Both the position numbers and the translations under genes were made by a program. Under the pieces are notes generated by a model. The model did no database searches, was not told the origin of the DNA, and saw only the letters and a program-made list of their open reading frames with translations. This document shows, piece after piece, positions 7,925 to 16,356 of a DNA stretch of 52,803 nt (positions within the stretch are counted from its first letter, which is position 1; every line of letters begins with the position of its first letter). Source of the stretch: Acidobacteriota bacterium (lineage in GTDB: Bacteria; Acidobacteriota; Terriglobia; Bryobacterales; Bryobacteraceae). The stretch spans positions 1-52,803 of the forward strand of contig VFZY01000008.1 of assembly GCA_016870915.1 (NCBI GenBank), in the 5' to 3' direction.

Positions 7925-8815
7925 GTGGCCCAGCCGGGAAACAAGGAGATCGCGGCGTGGCTTGCGCGGCAGTTTGAGGAGAAACTGGCGCAGGTCATCG
8001 AGTCGATGACGGGCGAGCCGTCGAAGGTCAATCTGAACGATGCGGCCGCGGGCGAGGCGGCGGGCGAGGAGAGTTTCGACTGGGACCAGCCGGTCTCCCT
8101 GGGTGACGATGTCCGCATCTCCGTCTCAGCGCCCAAGGACGCCTGGTACAAGATCGGCAACGGCGCCCTTCTGGCCGCGGGCATCGACGACTCGGATGCC
8201 GAGAGCATCCGAGGCACCTACCAGGAGATTCTCACTCAGACCCTTTCAGCGGTTGCCGTCGCGATTGGCGAGAGGCTGGGTTGCCAGGTGCTGCCGGAAG
8301 GCGGGCAGCAACAGGCGGCGAATCTGGCCGGCTGGAACACGTTTCTGGGGACCGTGGAGCTTTCGACGGGTGAACTGCCCGGTATCGTGATCGGGTTCAG
8401 CCCGGGGCTCATCGGCTCCATGACGGAACCGGAACCGGCGGCTTTGAGCGTCCCTGCGTCACCGGCGCAGGCGGCGGCTTCCCGTCCGGCGGCGGCCGCG
8501 GCGGCGGGCGGCGGAAGGCCGGTATCCGCGCTGGCGCCGGCCGGACAGGGCGACGGCGGAACACTGGATCTGCTGATGGATGTGGAGTTGCCGGTGAGCA
8601 TCTCCTTCGGGCGCGCCAGTGTGCAGTTGAAGGATGTTCTCAAGCTGACATCCGGCTCGATCATTGAGCTGAACCGGACGCTCACCGAACCGGTGGAGAT
8701 GATTGTGAACAACTGCGTCATCGCGCGAGGAGAAGTGGTTGTGGTGGAAGGCAACTACGGTATCCGCATTCAGGAGATCGTCAGCCGGCAGGAGCGGCTG
8801 AGAACGCTGTACTAG
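7925..8815 (+). CDS. fliN: FliN/FliY-like motor switch protein with N-terminal CheC-like domain
   Basis: The last 83 or so residues are a SpoA/FliN domain (DVELPVSISFGRASVQLKDVL through VEGNYGIRIQEI), which forms the C-ring that sets rotation direction. Ahead of it, residues about 1-165 form a separate alpha/beta domain with a segment TYQEILTQTLSAVAVAIGER that resembles the helix of CheC/CheX/FliY phosphatases. In those enzymes the helix carries a Glu-x-x-Asn pair; here it reads E-I-L-T, so phosphatase activity is doubtful. An Ala/Pro-rich linker joins the domains. The start is GTG 7925 with GGGGAGG just upstream. Domain assignment of the N-terminal half is inference from pattern and position. 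Confidence 0.82.
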   Translation: MAQPGNKEIAAWLARQFEEKLAQVIESMTGEPSKVNLNDAAAGEAAGEESFDWDQPVSLGDDVRISVSAPKDAWYKIGNGALLAAGIDDSDAESIRGTYQEILTQTLSAVAVAIGERLGCQVLPEGGQQQAANLAGWNTFLGTVELSTGELPGIVIGFSPGLIGSMTEPEPAALSVPASPAQAAASRPAAAAAAGGGRPVSALAPAGQGDGGTLDLLMDVELPVSISFGRASVQLKDVLKLTSGSIIELNRTLTEPVEMIVNNCVIARGEVVVVEGNYGIRIQEIVSRQERLRTLY

Positions 8816-8830
8816 GAAAGGAATCGCCAA

Positions 8831-9262
8831 ATGCAACAGTTCTTGTTTCCCATCGCGAGTTTTCTTCTGCTGACCCTGGGTTTGTCGGCGGGCGTGGCGC
8901 TCTTCGTGTATCTGAAGCGGGAGTTGCGGCGGGAGCAGCGGTCGAACGCCAAGCGGATGGGCGAGATCGAGACGGCGATTGTGGATCTGGCTCGCCTTTT
9001 CGAACAGCACACGGACAGGGAACAGGCGCCGGCTCCGGCGACTGCCGCCCCGCCTGTGGCGTCGTTTGAGCTGCGAACAGAGAGACCGAGGGAAGAGCCG
9101 CCGATGAGCCCTCCGGGCGGCGCGGCGAAGACCGCCTATGAAGAGGTAACGGAACTGGCGGCGCTGGGCCAGCCCGCCGATCAGATCGCGTCGGCGCTGG
9201 GCATCAGCCGGGCCGAAGTGGACTTCATGCTGAAGATCCGGCAGTTGACCGCGGTGAGCTGA
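8831..9262 (+). CDS. DUF2802-like membrane-anchored protein of the flagellar locus
   Basis: The 143-residue product has one N-terminal membrane helix (IASFLLLTLGLSAGVALFVY), a basic coiled-coil-like stretch, a Pro/Ala-rich linker and a C-terminal helix-turn-helix-like module (LAALGQPADQIASALGISRA). This layout and its position behind fliA/fliN match the DUF2802-type proteins found in flagellar operons, whose role is unknown. It starts 15 bp after the FliN-like gene with GGAAAGGAA at 8815-8823 upstream. It is probably the last gene of the flagellar unit. The HTH-like fold does not by itself imply DNA binding. Confidence 0.6.
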   Translation: MQQFLFPIASFLLLTLGLSAGVALFVYLKRELRREQRSNAKRMGEIETAIVDLARLFEQHTDREQAPAPATAAPPVASFELRTERPREEPPMSPPGGAAKTAYEEVTELAALGQPADQIASALGISRAEVDFMLKIRQLTAVS

Positions 9263-9288
9263 TCCATCTGTACCGCCTTTCACTTTGC

Positions 9289-9307
9289 AAGTTCTGACGT
9301 AGAACTT
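9289..9307. terminator. Inverted repeat after the flagellar unit
   Basis: AAGTTCT (9289-9295) and AGAACTT (9301-9307) are perfect inverted arms around a five-base loop, flanked by CTTTGC on both sides. It lies 26 bp after the last flagellar stop codon. There is no T-run behind it, so it is only a candidate terminator or mRNA 3' end. It could also be a scar of a mobile element, given the decayed locus that follows. Confidence 0.4.
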
Positions 9308-9488
9308 TGCACGCTGTTCGGCGTCGCGGCGGGTGTCCTCTGGCATGCGGAGTGATCCGTACCGGTCTTCTTCTACACAGTGGCGTCAATCAAGATGCGG
9401 ACCCGCAGGTCCACATCGGGCCGGGTATACAAAGATTGAGCCGCTGCGAAACGCTGGTAGCAGACTGGGCGTGCTAACGTGTGAACGA

Positions 9489-9785
9489 ATGATTCGCGCG
9501 TTCGGTGACGGGGTCACGCGGGACATCTGGAATGGTGGTAACAAGGCGTCGCGGCGAACACCACAAGCACTATGGCACCACAAGCACCATGGCAAGTGGT
9601 GCGCCGGAAGCTGGACCAGATCGACGCGGTGACCAGACTCGAAGATTTGCGAACGCCTCCCGGCAATCGCCTGCACGCGCTGACCGGCGACCTCGCGGGG
9701 TAACATACGATCCGCGGTCAATGATCAGTATCGCGTGATTTTCCGTTGCGAAGGGCAAGACGCGCGACGTGCCGACTACCACTGA
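9489..9785 (+). pseudogene. higB: HigB-type toxin gene, inactivated by three lesions
   Basis: HigB toxins are RelE-fold ribosome-dependent mRNA nucleases encoded just before their HigA antitoxins. Read across three frames the locus gives a nearly complete Hig[56 protein letters not shown], and VNDQYRVIFRCEGQDARRADYH ending at TGA 9783-9785. The frame is broken by a 17-bp tandem duplication (9559-9592), by TAA where the family normally has a glutamine codon, and by one extra G near 9717-9720. The intact antitoxin starts 2 bp later. No functional toxin can be made from this sequence. Confidence 0.85.
9559..9592. repeat. 17-bp tandem duplication inside higB
   Basis: CACCACAAGCACTATGG (9559-9575) is followed directly by CACCACAAGCACCATGG (9576-9592), differing at one base. 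Deleting one copy restores the reading frame [14 protein letters not shown] expected for HigB, so the duplication itself is a frameshift mutation. Confidence 0.9.
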
Positions 9786-9787
9786 GG

Positions 9788-10096
9788 ATGATGACGATGT
9801 CACCGGCCAATCGCCCACCCACCCATCCCGGAGAGATGCTGCTCAAAGAGTTTCTCGAGCCGCTCAGCGTTTCGCAGTCTGACGCCGCGGCCCGGATGGA
9901 CATTCCGTTTCAGCGCCTCAACGCCATTGTCAACGGCCGCCGGGCCGTCAGTGCGGAGACCGCTCTGCTCCTTCACGATCTGACGAGATGGGACGCGGAA
10001 ATCTGGCTGCGATTGCAGGCGAAGTCGGACCTGTGGCACGCCCAGAAGGCGCGCCGAATGCGGCCCAAGGTGCGCGCCCTCCCACGGAGCGCGTAG
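9788..10096 (+). CDS. higA: HigA-type antitoxin, XRE-family helix-turn-helix
   Basis: HigA antitoxins neutralise HigB and repress the higBA promoter through a helix-turn-helix. The 102-residue product contains the typical HPGEMLLKEFLEPLSVSQSDAA start, the recognition region IPFQRLNAIVNGRRAVSAETA and the ending ALLLHDLTRWDAEIWLRLQA. ATGs at 9788, 9791 and 9797 are all possible; 9788 is 2 bp after the ancestral higB stop and fits the usual coupling. The reading frame is complete although its partner toxin is broken. It may persist as an orphan repressor or simply be younger in its decay. Confidence 0.85.
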   Translation: MMTMSPANRPPTHPGEMLLKEFLEPLSVSQSDAAARMDIPFQRLNAIVNGRRAVSAETALLLHDLTRWDAEIWLRLQAKSDLWHAQKARRMRPKVRALPRSA

Positions 10097-10235
10097 TGGC
10101 TGAGTTTCCAGGGAGCGCCAGCACCTGCTCATTGGGCGAGAGGTAACGATCAGCCGCGGTTGTTCCGGTGAACTGGTGGAGCTGATGGCCGCTGGTGGGG
10201 ACTTGAGCGTTTCACCTTCATCACCCCCGCCTGCA

Positions 10236-10744
10236 TCAGCCTCGCCTTCCGCGCGGCACGGCGCGAGCGGTGACAATGCCGGTGTTGAGACCGATGAGGT
10301 TCAGGCCGCCCGACAGGCGGGCATGTTCGATCTTGATGCAGCGGTCCATCACAACCTCAAGACCGGCCTGGCGGGCACGACCGGCGGCTTCCTCGTGCAC
10401 TACCCCAAGCTGCATCCAGATCACCTTGGCCTCGACCGCGATGGCCTCCTTGACAATGGCGGGCACCGCTGACGGGTCGCGGAAGATGTCCACCACCTCG
10501 ACCTGCACCGGAACATCCGCCAGGCAGGCGTAGCTCTTCCGGCCCAGAACTTCCCGTTCGCGCGGGTTGACCGGAATGACGTTGTAACCTTCGGCGATCA
10601 GATAAACAGCGGCGAAATGGCTGGGCCGGTAAGGGTTGGCGGAAAGGCCCACCATGGCGATGTTCCGGTAACGCTCCAGAATGCGCAGGCGCGTTGCCGC
10701 GGACATCCGGAAGGCCGAGGCGCGGCTGACACCATCGCCGGGCA

Positions 10745-10745
<1 letters not shown>
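10236..10745 (-). CDS. CoA-binding (Rossmann) domain protein, YccU-like
   Basis: The 169-residue product is a single CoA_binding domain: a Rossmann-like start (YRNIAMVGLSANPYRPS), the central PVNPREREVLGRKSYACLADVP and a late VIWMQLGVVHEEAA. This small family resembles the nucleotide/CoA-binding half of succinyl-CoA synthetase alpha; its function is not established. The ATG (10743-10745) overlaps the TGA of the upstream sulfhydrylase gene as TGATG, so the two are translationally coupled. An internal ATG further in (MSAATRLRIL) would also give a full domain. Confidence 0.85.
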
Positions 10746-12085
<1,340 letters not shown>

Positions 12086-13216
12086 CTATTCCACTCGCTC
12101 GATGATCGTCGCGGTGGCCATCCCCAGGCCAATGCACATGGTCTGGAGGCCGTAGCGCCCGCCGGTTCGTTCAAGAATGTGGAGCAGCTTGGTCATCAGC
12201 ACGGCTCCGGTGGCGCCCAGCGGGTGGCCGTGGGCGATCGCGCCGCCCTGGATGTTGACACGATCCATGGGTGCGGAGAGTTCGCGCGCCCAGGCCAGGA
12301 CGACGCTGGCGAAGGCCTCGTTGATTTCGATGGCGTCCATCTGATCGAGCGTGAGGCCGGTGCGGCGGAGAATGGCCTGGGTGGCGGGAATGGGACCGGA
12401 GAGCATGAGAACGGGGTCACTGCCGGCGGCCACGCGGGCGACGATGCGGGCCCGTTTCCTGAGACCCAGGCGGCGCACGGCATCTTCGGAGGCCAGCAGA
12501 ACGGCGGCGGCGCCGTCGGAGATCTGGCTGGCGTTGCCGGCGGTGACCACGCCGTTCGGGCGGAAGACGGGCTTGAGCGCGGCCATGCGTGCAGGGTCAA
12601 TGTCCGGGCGAATGCCTTCGTCGGCTTCAATGCAGGAGAGGGGTTCGATCTCGGCGCGGGTCCAGCCCTGGGCGGCGGCGTGGGCGGCCCGGCGATGGCT
12701 TTGGGCGGCGAAGGCGTCGAGTTCATCGCGTGTGAGGTTCCACTGTTCAGCCAGCATTTCCGCCGATTCGCCCTGGTGGACGATGCGATGCGGGAAGGCG
12801 GCGGCGAACTCCGGTGTGATGGTGGCGTCGCTGCCGATGGGCACGCGGCTCATGGACTCGACGCCGCAGCCGATGGCCAGATCCATATCTCCGGCCGCGA
12901 TGGCCTGGGCCGCGCAGTGGATGGCCTGCTGGCCCGAGCCGCAGAAGCGGTTCAATTGAAATCCGGGAACTTCGATGGGAAAGCCGGCCTGGAGTGCGGC
13001 GGTACGGCCGATGTTGAATCCCTGTTCGCCGATGGGTGAGACGCAGCCGGCGATGACGTCCTCAACGTGATGTTTGGCGGCGCCGGAGCGGCGCATCACG
13101 GCGTCGAGTGATGCGGCCAGCAGGTGCGCCGGGTGGATGGCGCTGAGCGCGCCGCCGGGCTTGCCGCGGCCGATGGGTGTACGAACGGCGGCGGCGATGA
13201 AGACATCTCGAGGCAC
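12086..13216 (-). CDS. Acetyl-CoA acyltransferase (thiolase)
   Basis: Thiolases cleave 3-ketoacyl-CoA, or condense acetyl-CoA, through an active-site cysteine. The 376-residue product has the nucleophile region VIAGCVSPIGEQGFNIGR, the acyl-binding RFCGSGQQAIHCAAQAI, the signature GGAIAHGHPLGATGAVL and the second-cysteine region TMCIGLGMATATIIE. All catalytic positions (Cys, His, Cys) are visible. The chain is slightly shorter than the usual 390-400. It lies between an MBL hydrolase and metY with gaps of 11-12 bp. Which substrate it uses (fadA-like or phaA-like) cannot be told from sequence alone. Confidence 0.9.
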   Translation of the reverse strand: MPRDVFIAAAVRTPIGRGKPGGALSAIHPAHLLAASLDAVMRRSGAAKHHVEDVIAGCVSPIGEQGFNIGRTAALQAGFPIEVPGFQLNRFCGSGQQAIHCAAQAIAAGDMDLAIGCGVESMSRVPIGSDATITPEFAAAFPHRIVHQGESAEMLAEQWNLTRDELDAFAAQSHRRAAHAAAQGWTRAEIEPLSCIEADEGIRPDIDPARMAALKPVFRPNGVVTAGNASQISDGAAAVLLASEDAVRRLGLRKRARIVARVAAGSDPVLMLSGPIPATQAILRRTGLTLDQMDAIEINEAFASVVLAWARELSAPMDRVNIQGGAIAHGHPLGATGAVLMTKLLHILERTGGRYGLQTMCIGLGMATATIIERVE

Positions 13217-13227
13217 TGGGGTCTCCT

Positions 13228-13854
13228 TTAGCGAAGGAACGGGTTGCGTTCACGCTCCCGGCCAATGGTGGTGTCCGGGCCGTGGCCGCAGATGACGCGG
13301 GTTTCGCCGGGCAGCGTGAGCAGCTTGGTGTGGATGGATTCCAGGATCTTGCGGCCATCGCCACCGGGCAGGTCCGTGCGGCCGATGCTGTCGCGGAAGA
13401 GCGTGTCGCCGGCGACCAGAGTGGCCTGCGCGGGCATCCAAAGGCAAAGACTGCCTTGAGTGTGTCCGGGAGTGTGCATGATGTGCATCTCCGTTTCGCC
13501 CAGTTTCACGGTGTCGCCGTCGCGGCCCGGGGTGTCGATGTCCGTGCGTTCGGGCGTCTCCATGCCCAGCCAGCCGGCCTGAACGTCCAGATGATCGTAG
13601 AGCGGCTGATCGTTTGCGTTCATGCGCACCGGGGCTCCCGTGAGCGCCTTGAGGCGGGCGGCGCCTCCAATGTGATCGATGTGCGCGTGCGTGATGATGA
13701 TCTCCTTGACGCTGAGGCCATGGCGTTCGAGCACGGCGGTGATCTGGGGAATGTTGTCGCCGGGGTCAATCACAATGGCTTCGCGCGTGGTCTCATCGCC
13801 GAAGATGGAGCAGTTGCATTGCAGCATCCCCACCGGCAGGATTTCATGAATCAT
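13228..13854 (-). CDS. Metallo-beta-lactamase fold hydrolase, glyoxalase II-like
   Basis: The 208-residue product has the zinc-binding HAHIDHIGG motif, a GETEMHIMHTPGHTQGSLCLW strand with the next histidine, GDTLFRDSIGRTDLPGG, and a final VICGHGPDTTIGRE. These are all the metal ligands of the YcbL/glyoxalase II branch, which hydrolyses thioesters such as S-lactoylglutathione. The length fits the short single-domain YcbL type, which lacks the glyoxalase II C-terminal domain. It is the first gene of the leftward unit that continues with the thiolase. Confidence 0.85.
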   Translation of the reverse strand: MIHEILPVGMLQCNCSIFGDETTREAIVIDPGDNIPQITAVLERHGLSVKEIIITHAHIDHIGGAARLKALTGAPVRMNANDQPLYDHLDVQAGWLGMETPERTDIDTPGRDGDTVKLGETEMHIMHTPGHTQGSLCLWMPAQATLVAGDTLFRDSIGRTDLPGGDGRKILESIHTKLLTLPGETRVICGHGPDTTIGRERERNPFLR

Positions 13855-13867
13855 CTCTTCACGATTG

Positions 13868-13873
13868 TATATT
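13868..13873 (+). promoter_or_regulatory. Possible -10 box for the 13880 gene
   Basis: TATATT lies six bases ahead of the ATG at 13880 in a 25-bp divergent gap that is AT-rich compared with its surroundings. If used, the message would have almost no leader. No clear -35 is visible at the right distance. Confidence 0.3.
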
Positions 13874-13879
13874 TAAGCT

Positions 13880-14266
13880 ATGGATTCATCGAATCACGAT
13901 GTTTTGGCCCTGGCGGCGCGATGGCTGCACATTCTGTGCGCGGCTGCCTTGGGCGGCGGTGCGATTGGGGCTCGGTTTTTGTCGTCCGGCCCGGTGACGG
14001 CGTGGCCGCTGGGGCTGGTGTTGGCCGCGGCGGCGGGCCTGTTGGGATCTGGTTTTTATCAGTTCTTCCAGCGGGCGCCGTATCCGGCGGGCTATCACAT
14101 GGCGTTTGGTGTGAAGTTCCTGCTGGCTCTGCACGTGCTGGCGATCGCGGTGTTGAACACCAGGCCCAATGTGGACGCGGCCAGGCGCGCGCGGTGGATG
14201 ACGGGCACCGCGATTTCCGCGGCGCTGGTGATGGGCCTGGGAGCCTGGCTGCGAAGCCTTGGGTGA
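13880..14266 (+). CDS. Small integral membrane protein of unknown function
   Basis: I do not recognise a specific family. The 128-residue product has about four membrane helices: WLHILCAAALGGGAIGARFL, WPLGLVLAAAAGLLGSGFY, KFLLALHVLAIAVLN, and GTAISAALVMGLGAWL at the end. Histidines in helix 1 and in YHMAFGVKFLLALHV recall CopD-like or DUF-type four-helix membrane proteins that may bind heme or copper, but that is only a resemblance. It starts 25 bp from the divergent hydrolase gene. The YgfZ-like gene follows 7 bp downstream, which suggests one operon. Confidence 0.65.
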   Translation: MDSSNHDVLALAARWLHILCAAALGGGAIGARFLSSGPVTAWPLGLVLAAAAGLLGSGFYQFFQRAPYPAGYHMAFGVKFLLALHVLAIAVLNTRPNVDAARRARWMTGTAISAALVMGLGAWLRSLG

Positions 14267-14273
14267 GCCGGCG

Positions 14274-15212
14274 ATGAGTACCGGATATTCAGCACTGCGC
14301 GGGGGCGCGGCGTGGATCGATCTTTCTTCGCGCGGCCGGATCCGCGCGGCTGGGGAAGACCGGGCCCGGCTTCTGCATGCCATGACCACCAATCACGTGC
14401 AGCAGTTGCAGCCGGGACAGGGCTGCTACACGTTTTTCCTGAGCGCCCAGGGGCGCATTCTGGCGGACGCCAATCTGCTGTGCCTGCCCGAAGAGATTCT
14501 GATCGAGACGGAGCCGGAGACACGGGCCAAGCTGTTCGAGCATCTGGACAAGTTCATCATTGCCGACGACGTTGCGCTCTCGGATGAGACGGAGGCGGGC
14601 GTGGCGATTGGTGTTGAGGGTCCGATGGCGGAGGACTGTTTATCGCGGGCGGGTTTTTCAACGCCGGCCGAGCCGTATTCTCACTCGACGCACGAGGGCG
14701 TGATGGTGGCGCGGTTGAGTTCGACGGGCATGTTGGGATGGCGGCTGTTCGCGGGGGCCGGCCAGCGCGGCGAATTGATCGCGGCGGTGGAGCGGTGCGG
14801 CGCCGTGGCGGCGTCCCTGGCCGAGGCGGAACTGGTGCGCATGGAGCGGGGAGTGCCTCGCTATGGCGCCGATATCACGGAGAAGAACCTGGTGCAGGAG
14901 ACGCGCCTGCACCACGCGGTGAGTTTCACCAAGGGCTGCTACATCGGGCAGGAGATTGTGGAGCGGGTGCGTTCACGGGGCCAGGTGCACAAGGGTCTGG
15001 CGGCGATTCGAGTGGAGACGCGGGAGGCGGTGGCGCCCGGGACGGAGATTGCGTCCGAGGGGCAGGTGGTGGGGCGTGTGACGCGGACGGCGTGGTCGCC
15101 GGGACTGGGCGTGACGGTTGGATTTGCCTACCTGCGGGTGGATTCCCTGGGCACGGGCAAGGCGATGTCGATTGGAGCGGCGCCGGTGACCGTGGTGCCG
15201 GATGGGCTCTGA
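14274..15212 (+). CDS. ygfZ: YgfZ/GcvT-family folate-binding protein
   Basis: YgfZ proteins bind tetrahydrofolate and help make or repair iron-sulfur clusters, including that of the tRNA-thiolating enzyme MiaB. From ATG 14274 the product is 312 residues with the GcvT-like fold (DLSSRGRIRAAGEDRARLLH, SAQGRILADANLL) and the family signature KGCYIGQEIVERVRSRG, with the conserved cysteine at about 222. The frame runs back to a TTG at 14259 overlapping the previous gene, but the ATG gives the standard start. Its stop overlaps the ATG of the epimerase gene by 11 bp. Confidence 0.88.
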   Translation: MSTGYSALRGGAAWIDLSSRGRIRAAGEDRARLLHAMTTNHVQQLQPGQGCYTFFLSAQGRILADANLLCLPEEILIETEPETRAKLFEHLDKFIIADDVALSDETEAGVAIGVEGPMAEDCLSRAGFSTPAEPYSHSTHEGVMVARLSSTGMLGWRLFAGAGQRGELIAAVERCGAVAASLAEAELVRMERGVPRYGADITEKNLVQETRLHHAVSFTKGCYIGQEIVERVRSRGQVHKGLAAIRVETREAVAPGTEIASEGQVVGRVTRTAWSPGLGVTVGFAYLRVDSLGTGKAMSIGAAPVTVVPDGL

Positions 15213-15846
15213 ACGGCTGAAGACCGACGTCTCGTTGTGGTCGGCGCGGCTGGCCAGTCTGGAAAGCGAGATGGCGCGCATGGAGCCGTTTGCGGATGCG
15301 TTCCATCTGGATGTCTCCGATGGCACGATGGCTCCTTCACTGCTGTTCTTTCCGGCTCTGGTCGAGTCCGTGCGCGAGGTAACCGCGAAGCCTTTGCACG
15401 CGCACCTGATCACCCGGGAACCGGCGCGGTGGGTGGATGCGTTTGTGGACGCGGGCATCGACCGGATCACGGTGCATGTGGAGGCGGAGGGTGCGGCCCA
15501 GGCCATGGAGAGGGTTCGCGCGCGGGGCCGCGGCTGCGGTATCGCGGTGAACCTCGAGACTCCGCTCGGGTGCGTGGCTCCGTTTGTGGAAATGGCGGAG
15601 TGGATGGTTGCGATGGGCACGCCGCCGGGTGTGAAGGGGTGTGATCTGGATGCTTCCGCACCGGGCCGGATTCGGGGTTTGAAAAGGTACGGGTTGCCGG
15701 TGTTTGCCGACGGCGGAATCCGCGAGCAGACCGTGCCGGCGCTGCGGGCGGCGGGCGCGGATTGGATTGTGCCCGGATCGCTTGTGTTCGGCGCGGCGGA
15801 CGTGGCCGCGGCATTTGAGTGGCTATGGCGGCTGAAGGCAGACTGA
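15202..15846 (+). CDS. Ribulose-phosphate 3-epimerase-like protein
   Basis: Ribulose-phosphate 3-epimerase interconverts ribulose 5-phosphate and xylulose 5-phosphate. The 214-residue product is a TIM-barrel with the family's metal-site patterns FHLDVSDGTMAPS, LHAHLITREPARW, ITVHVE and the phosphate-binding end VFADGGI...GADWIVPGSLVFG. The usual HxMDVMDG reads FHLDVSDG here and MVMSVNPG is replaced by VAMGTPPG, so the substrate could differ; an allulose 6-phosphate epimerase-type activity is possible. It overlaps the genes on both sides, indicating coupled translation. Confidence 0.8.
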   Translation: MGSERLKTDVSLWSARLASLESEMARMEPFADAFHLDVSDGTMAPSLLFFPALVESVREVTAKPLHAHLITREPARWVDAFVDAGIDRITVHVEAEGAAQAMERVRARGRGCGIAVNLETPLGCVAPFVEMAEWMVAMGTPPGVKGCDLDASAPGRIRGLKRYGLPVFADGGIREQTVPALRAAGADWIVPGSLVFGAADVAAAFEWLWRLKAD

Positions 15847-16349
15847 TCGTGCTGGCCGGGCTGCCGGGCACGGGCAAGAGCACGCTGGCGCGGGGGCTTG
15901 GAGACCGGACGGGCGCGAGGGTGCTGTCGAAAGACGCCATTCGCGAGGCGCTGTTTGCGGGGCGGATTGAGTATTCGCGGGAGCAGGACGACTTCTGCGT
16001 TGAGGTGATGCTTCAGACCGCTGCCGGCGTGCGGGGGCGGGATCCGGGCGCGGTCGTGATTCTGGATGGGCGGACGTTTTCGCGCCGGTATCAGCTGGCG
16101 CGGGTGCGGGAGTTCGCCGGGGCGGCCGGGGTGCGTGTGGATGTTCTGTTGTGTGAGTGCCCGGAAGAGGTGGCCCTGGCGCGCCTTGCGGCGCAGACGG
16201 ACCATCCGGCGCGCGACCGCGATGCGGCGCTGTACTGGCGTGTCCGGGGGGCCTGGGAAGGGATTGAGGGCGGGCACCGGGTGATCGGCACGGCGGCGGC
16301 TCCCGACGAATGTTTGGACGAAGCTCTGCGGGCGCTTTCGCTATCCTGA
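15825..16349 (+). CDS. P-loop kinase, AAA_33/zeta-like
   Basis: The 174-residue product begins with a Walker A motif (VLAGLPGTGKSTLARGLG), followed by VLSKDAIREALF, VVILDGRTFSRRYQ (Walker B-like) and a lid with CPEEVALARLAAQ. This is the small soluble P-loop kinase group that includes zeta-toxin and gluconate-kinase relatives; the substrate is not predictable. ATG 15825 is preferred to GTG 15819, and both lie inside the epimerase gene. No antitoxin-like gene is adjacent, so a toxin role is unlikely. Confidence 0.75.
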   Translation: MAAEGRLIVLAGLPGTGKSTLARGLGDRTGARVLSKDAIREALFAGRIEYSREQDDFCVEVMLQTAAGVRGRDPGAVVILDGRTFSRRYQLARVREFAGAAGVRVDVLLCECPEEVALARLAAQTDHPARDRDAALYWRVRGAWEGIEGGHRVIGTAAAPDECLDEALRALSLS

Positions 16350-16356
16350 AGCGGTG

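Noticed and set aside
10097-10235. Possible gene between higA and the CoA-binding gene
   Set aside because: No frame with a plausible start, ribosome-binding site or family resemblance is present; the gap is 139 bp between convergent genes.
15825-16349. Zeta-type toxin with partner antitoxin
   Set aside because: The P-loop protein lacks an adjacent antitoxin gene and sits in a metabolic gene run, so a toxin role has no support.
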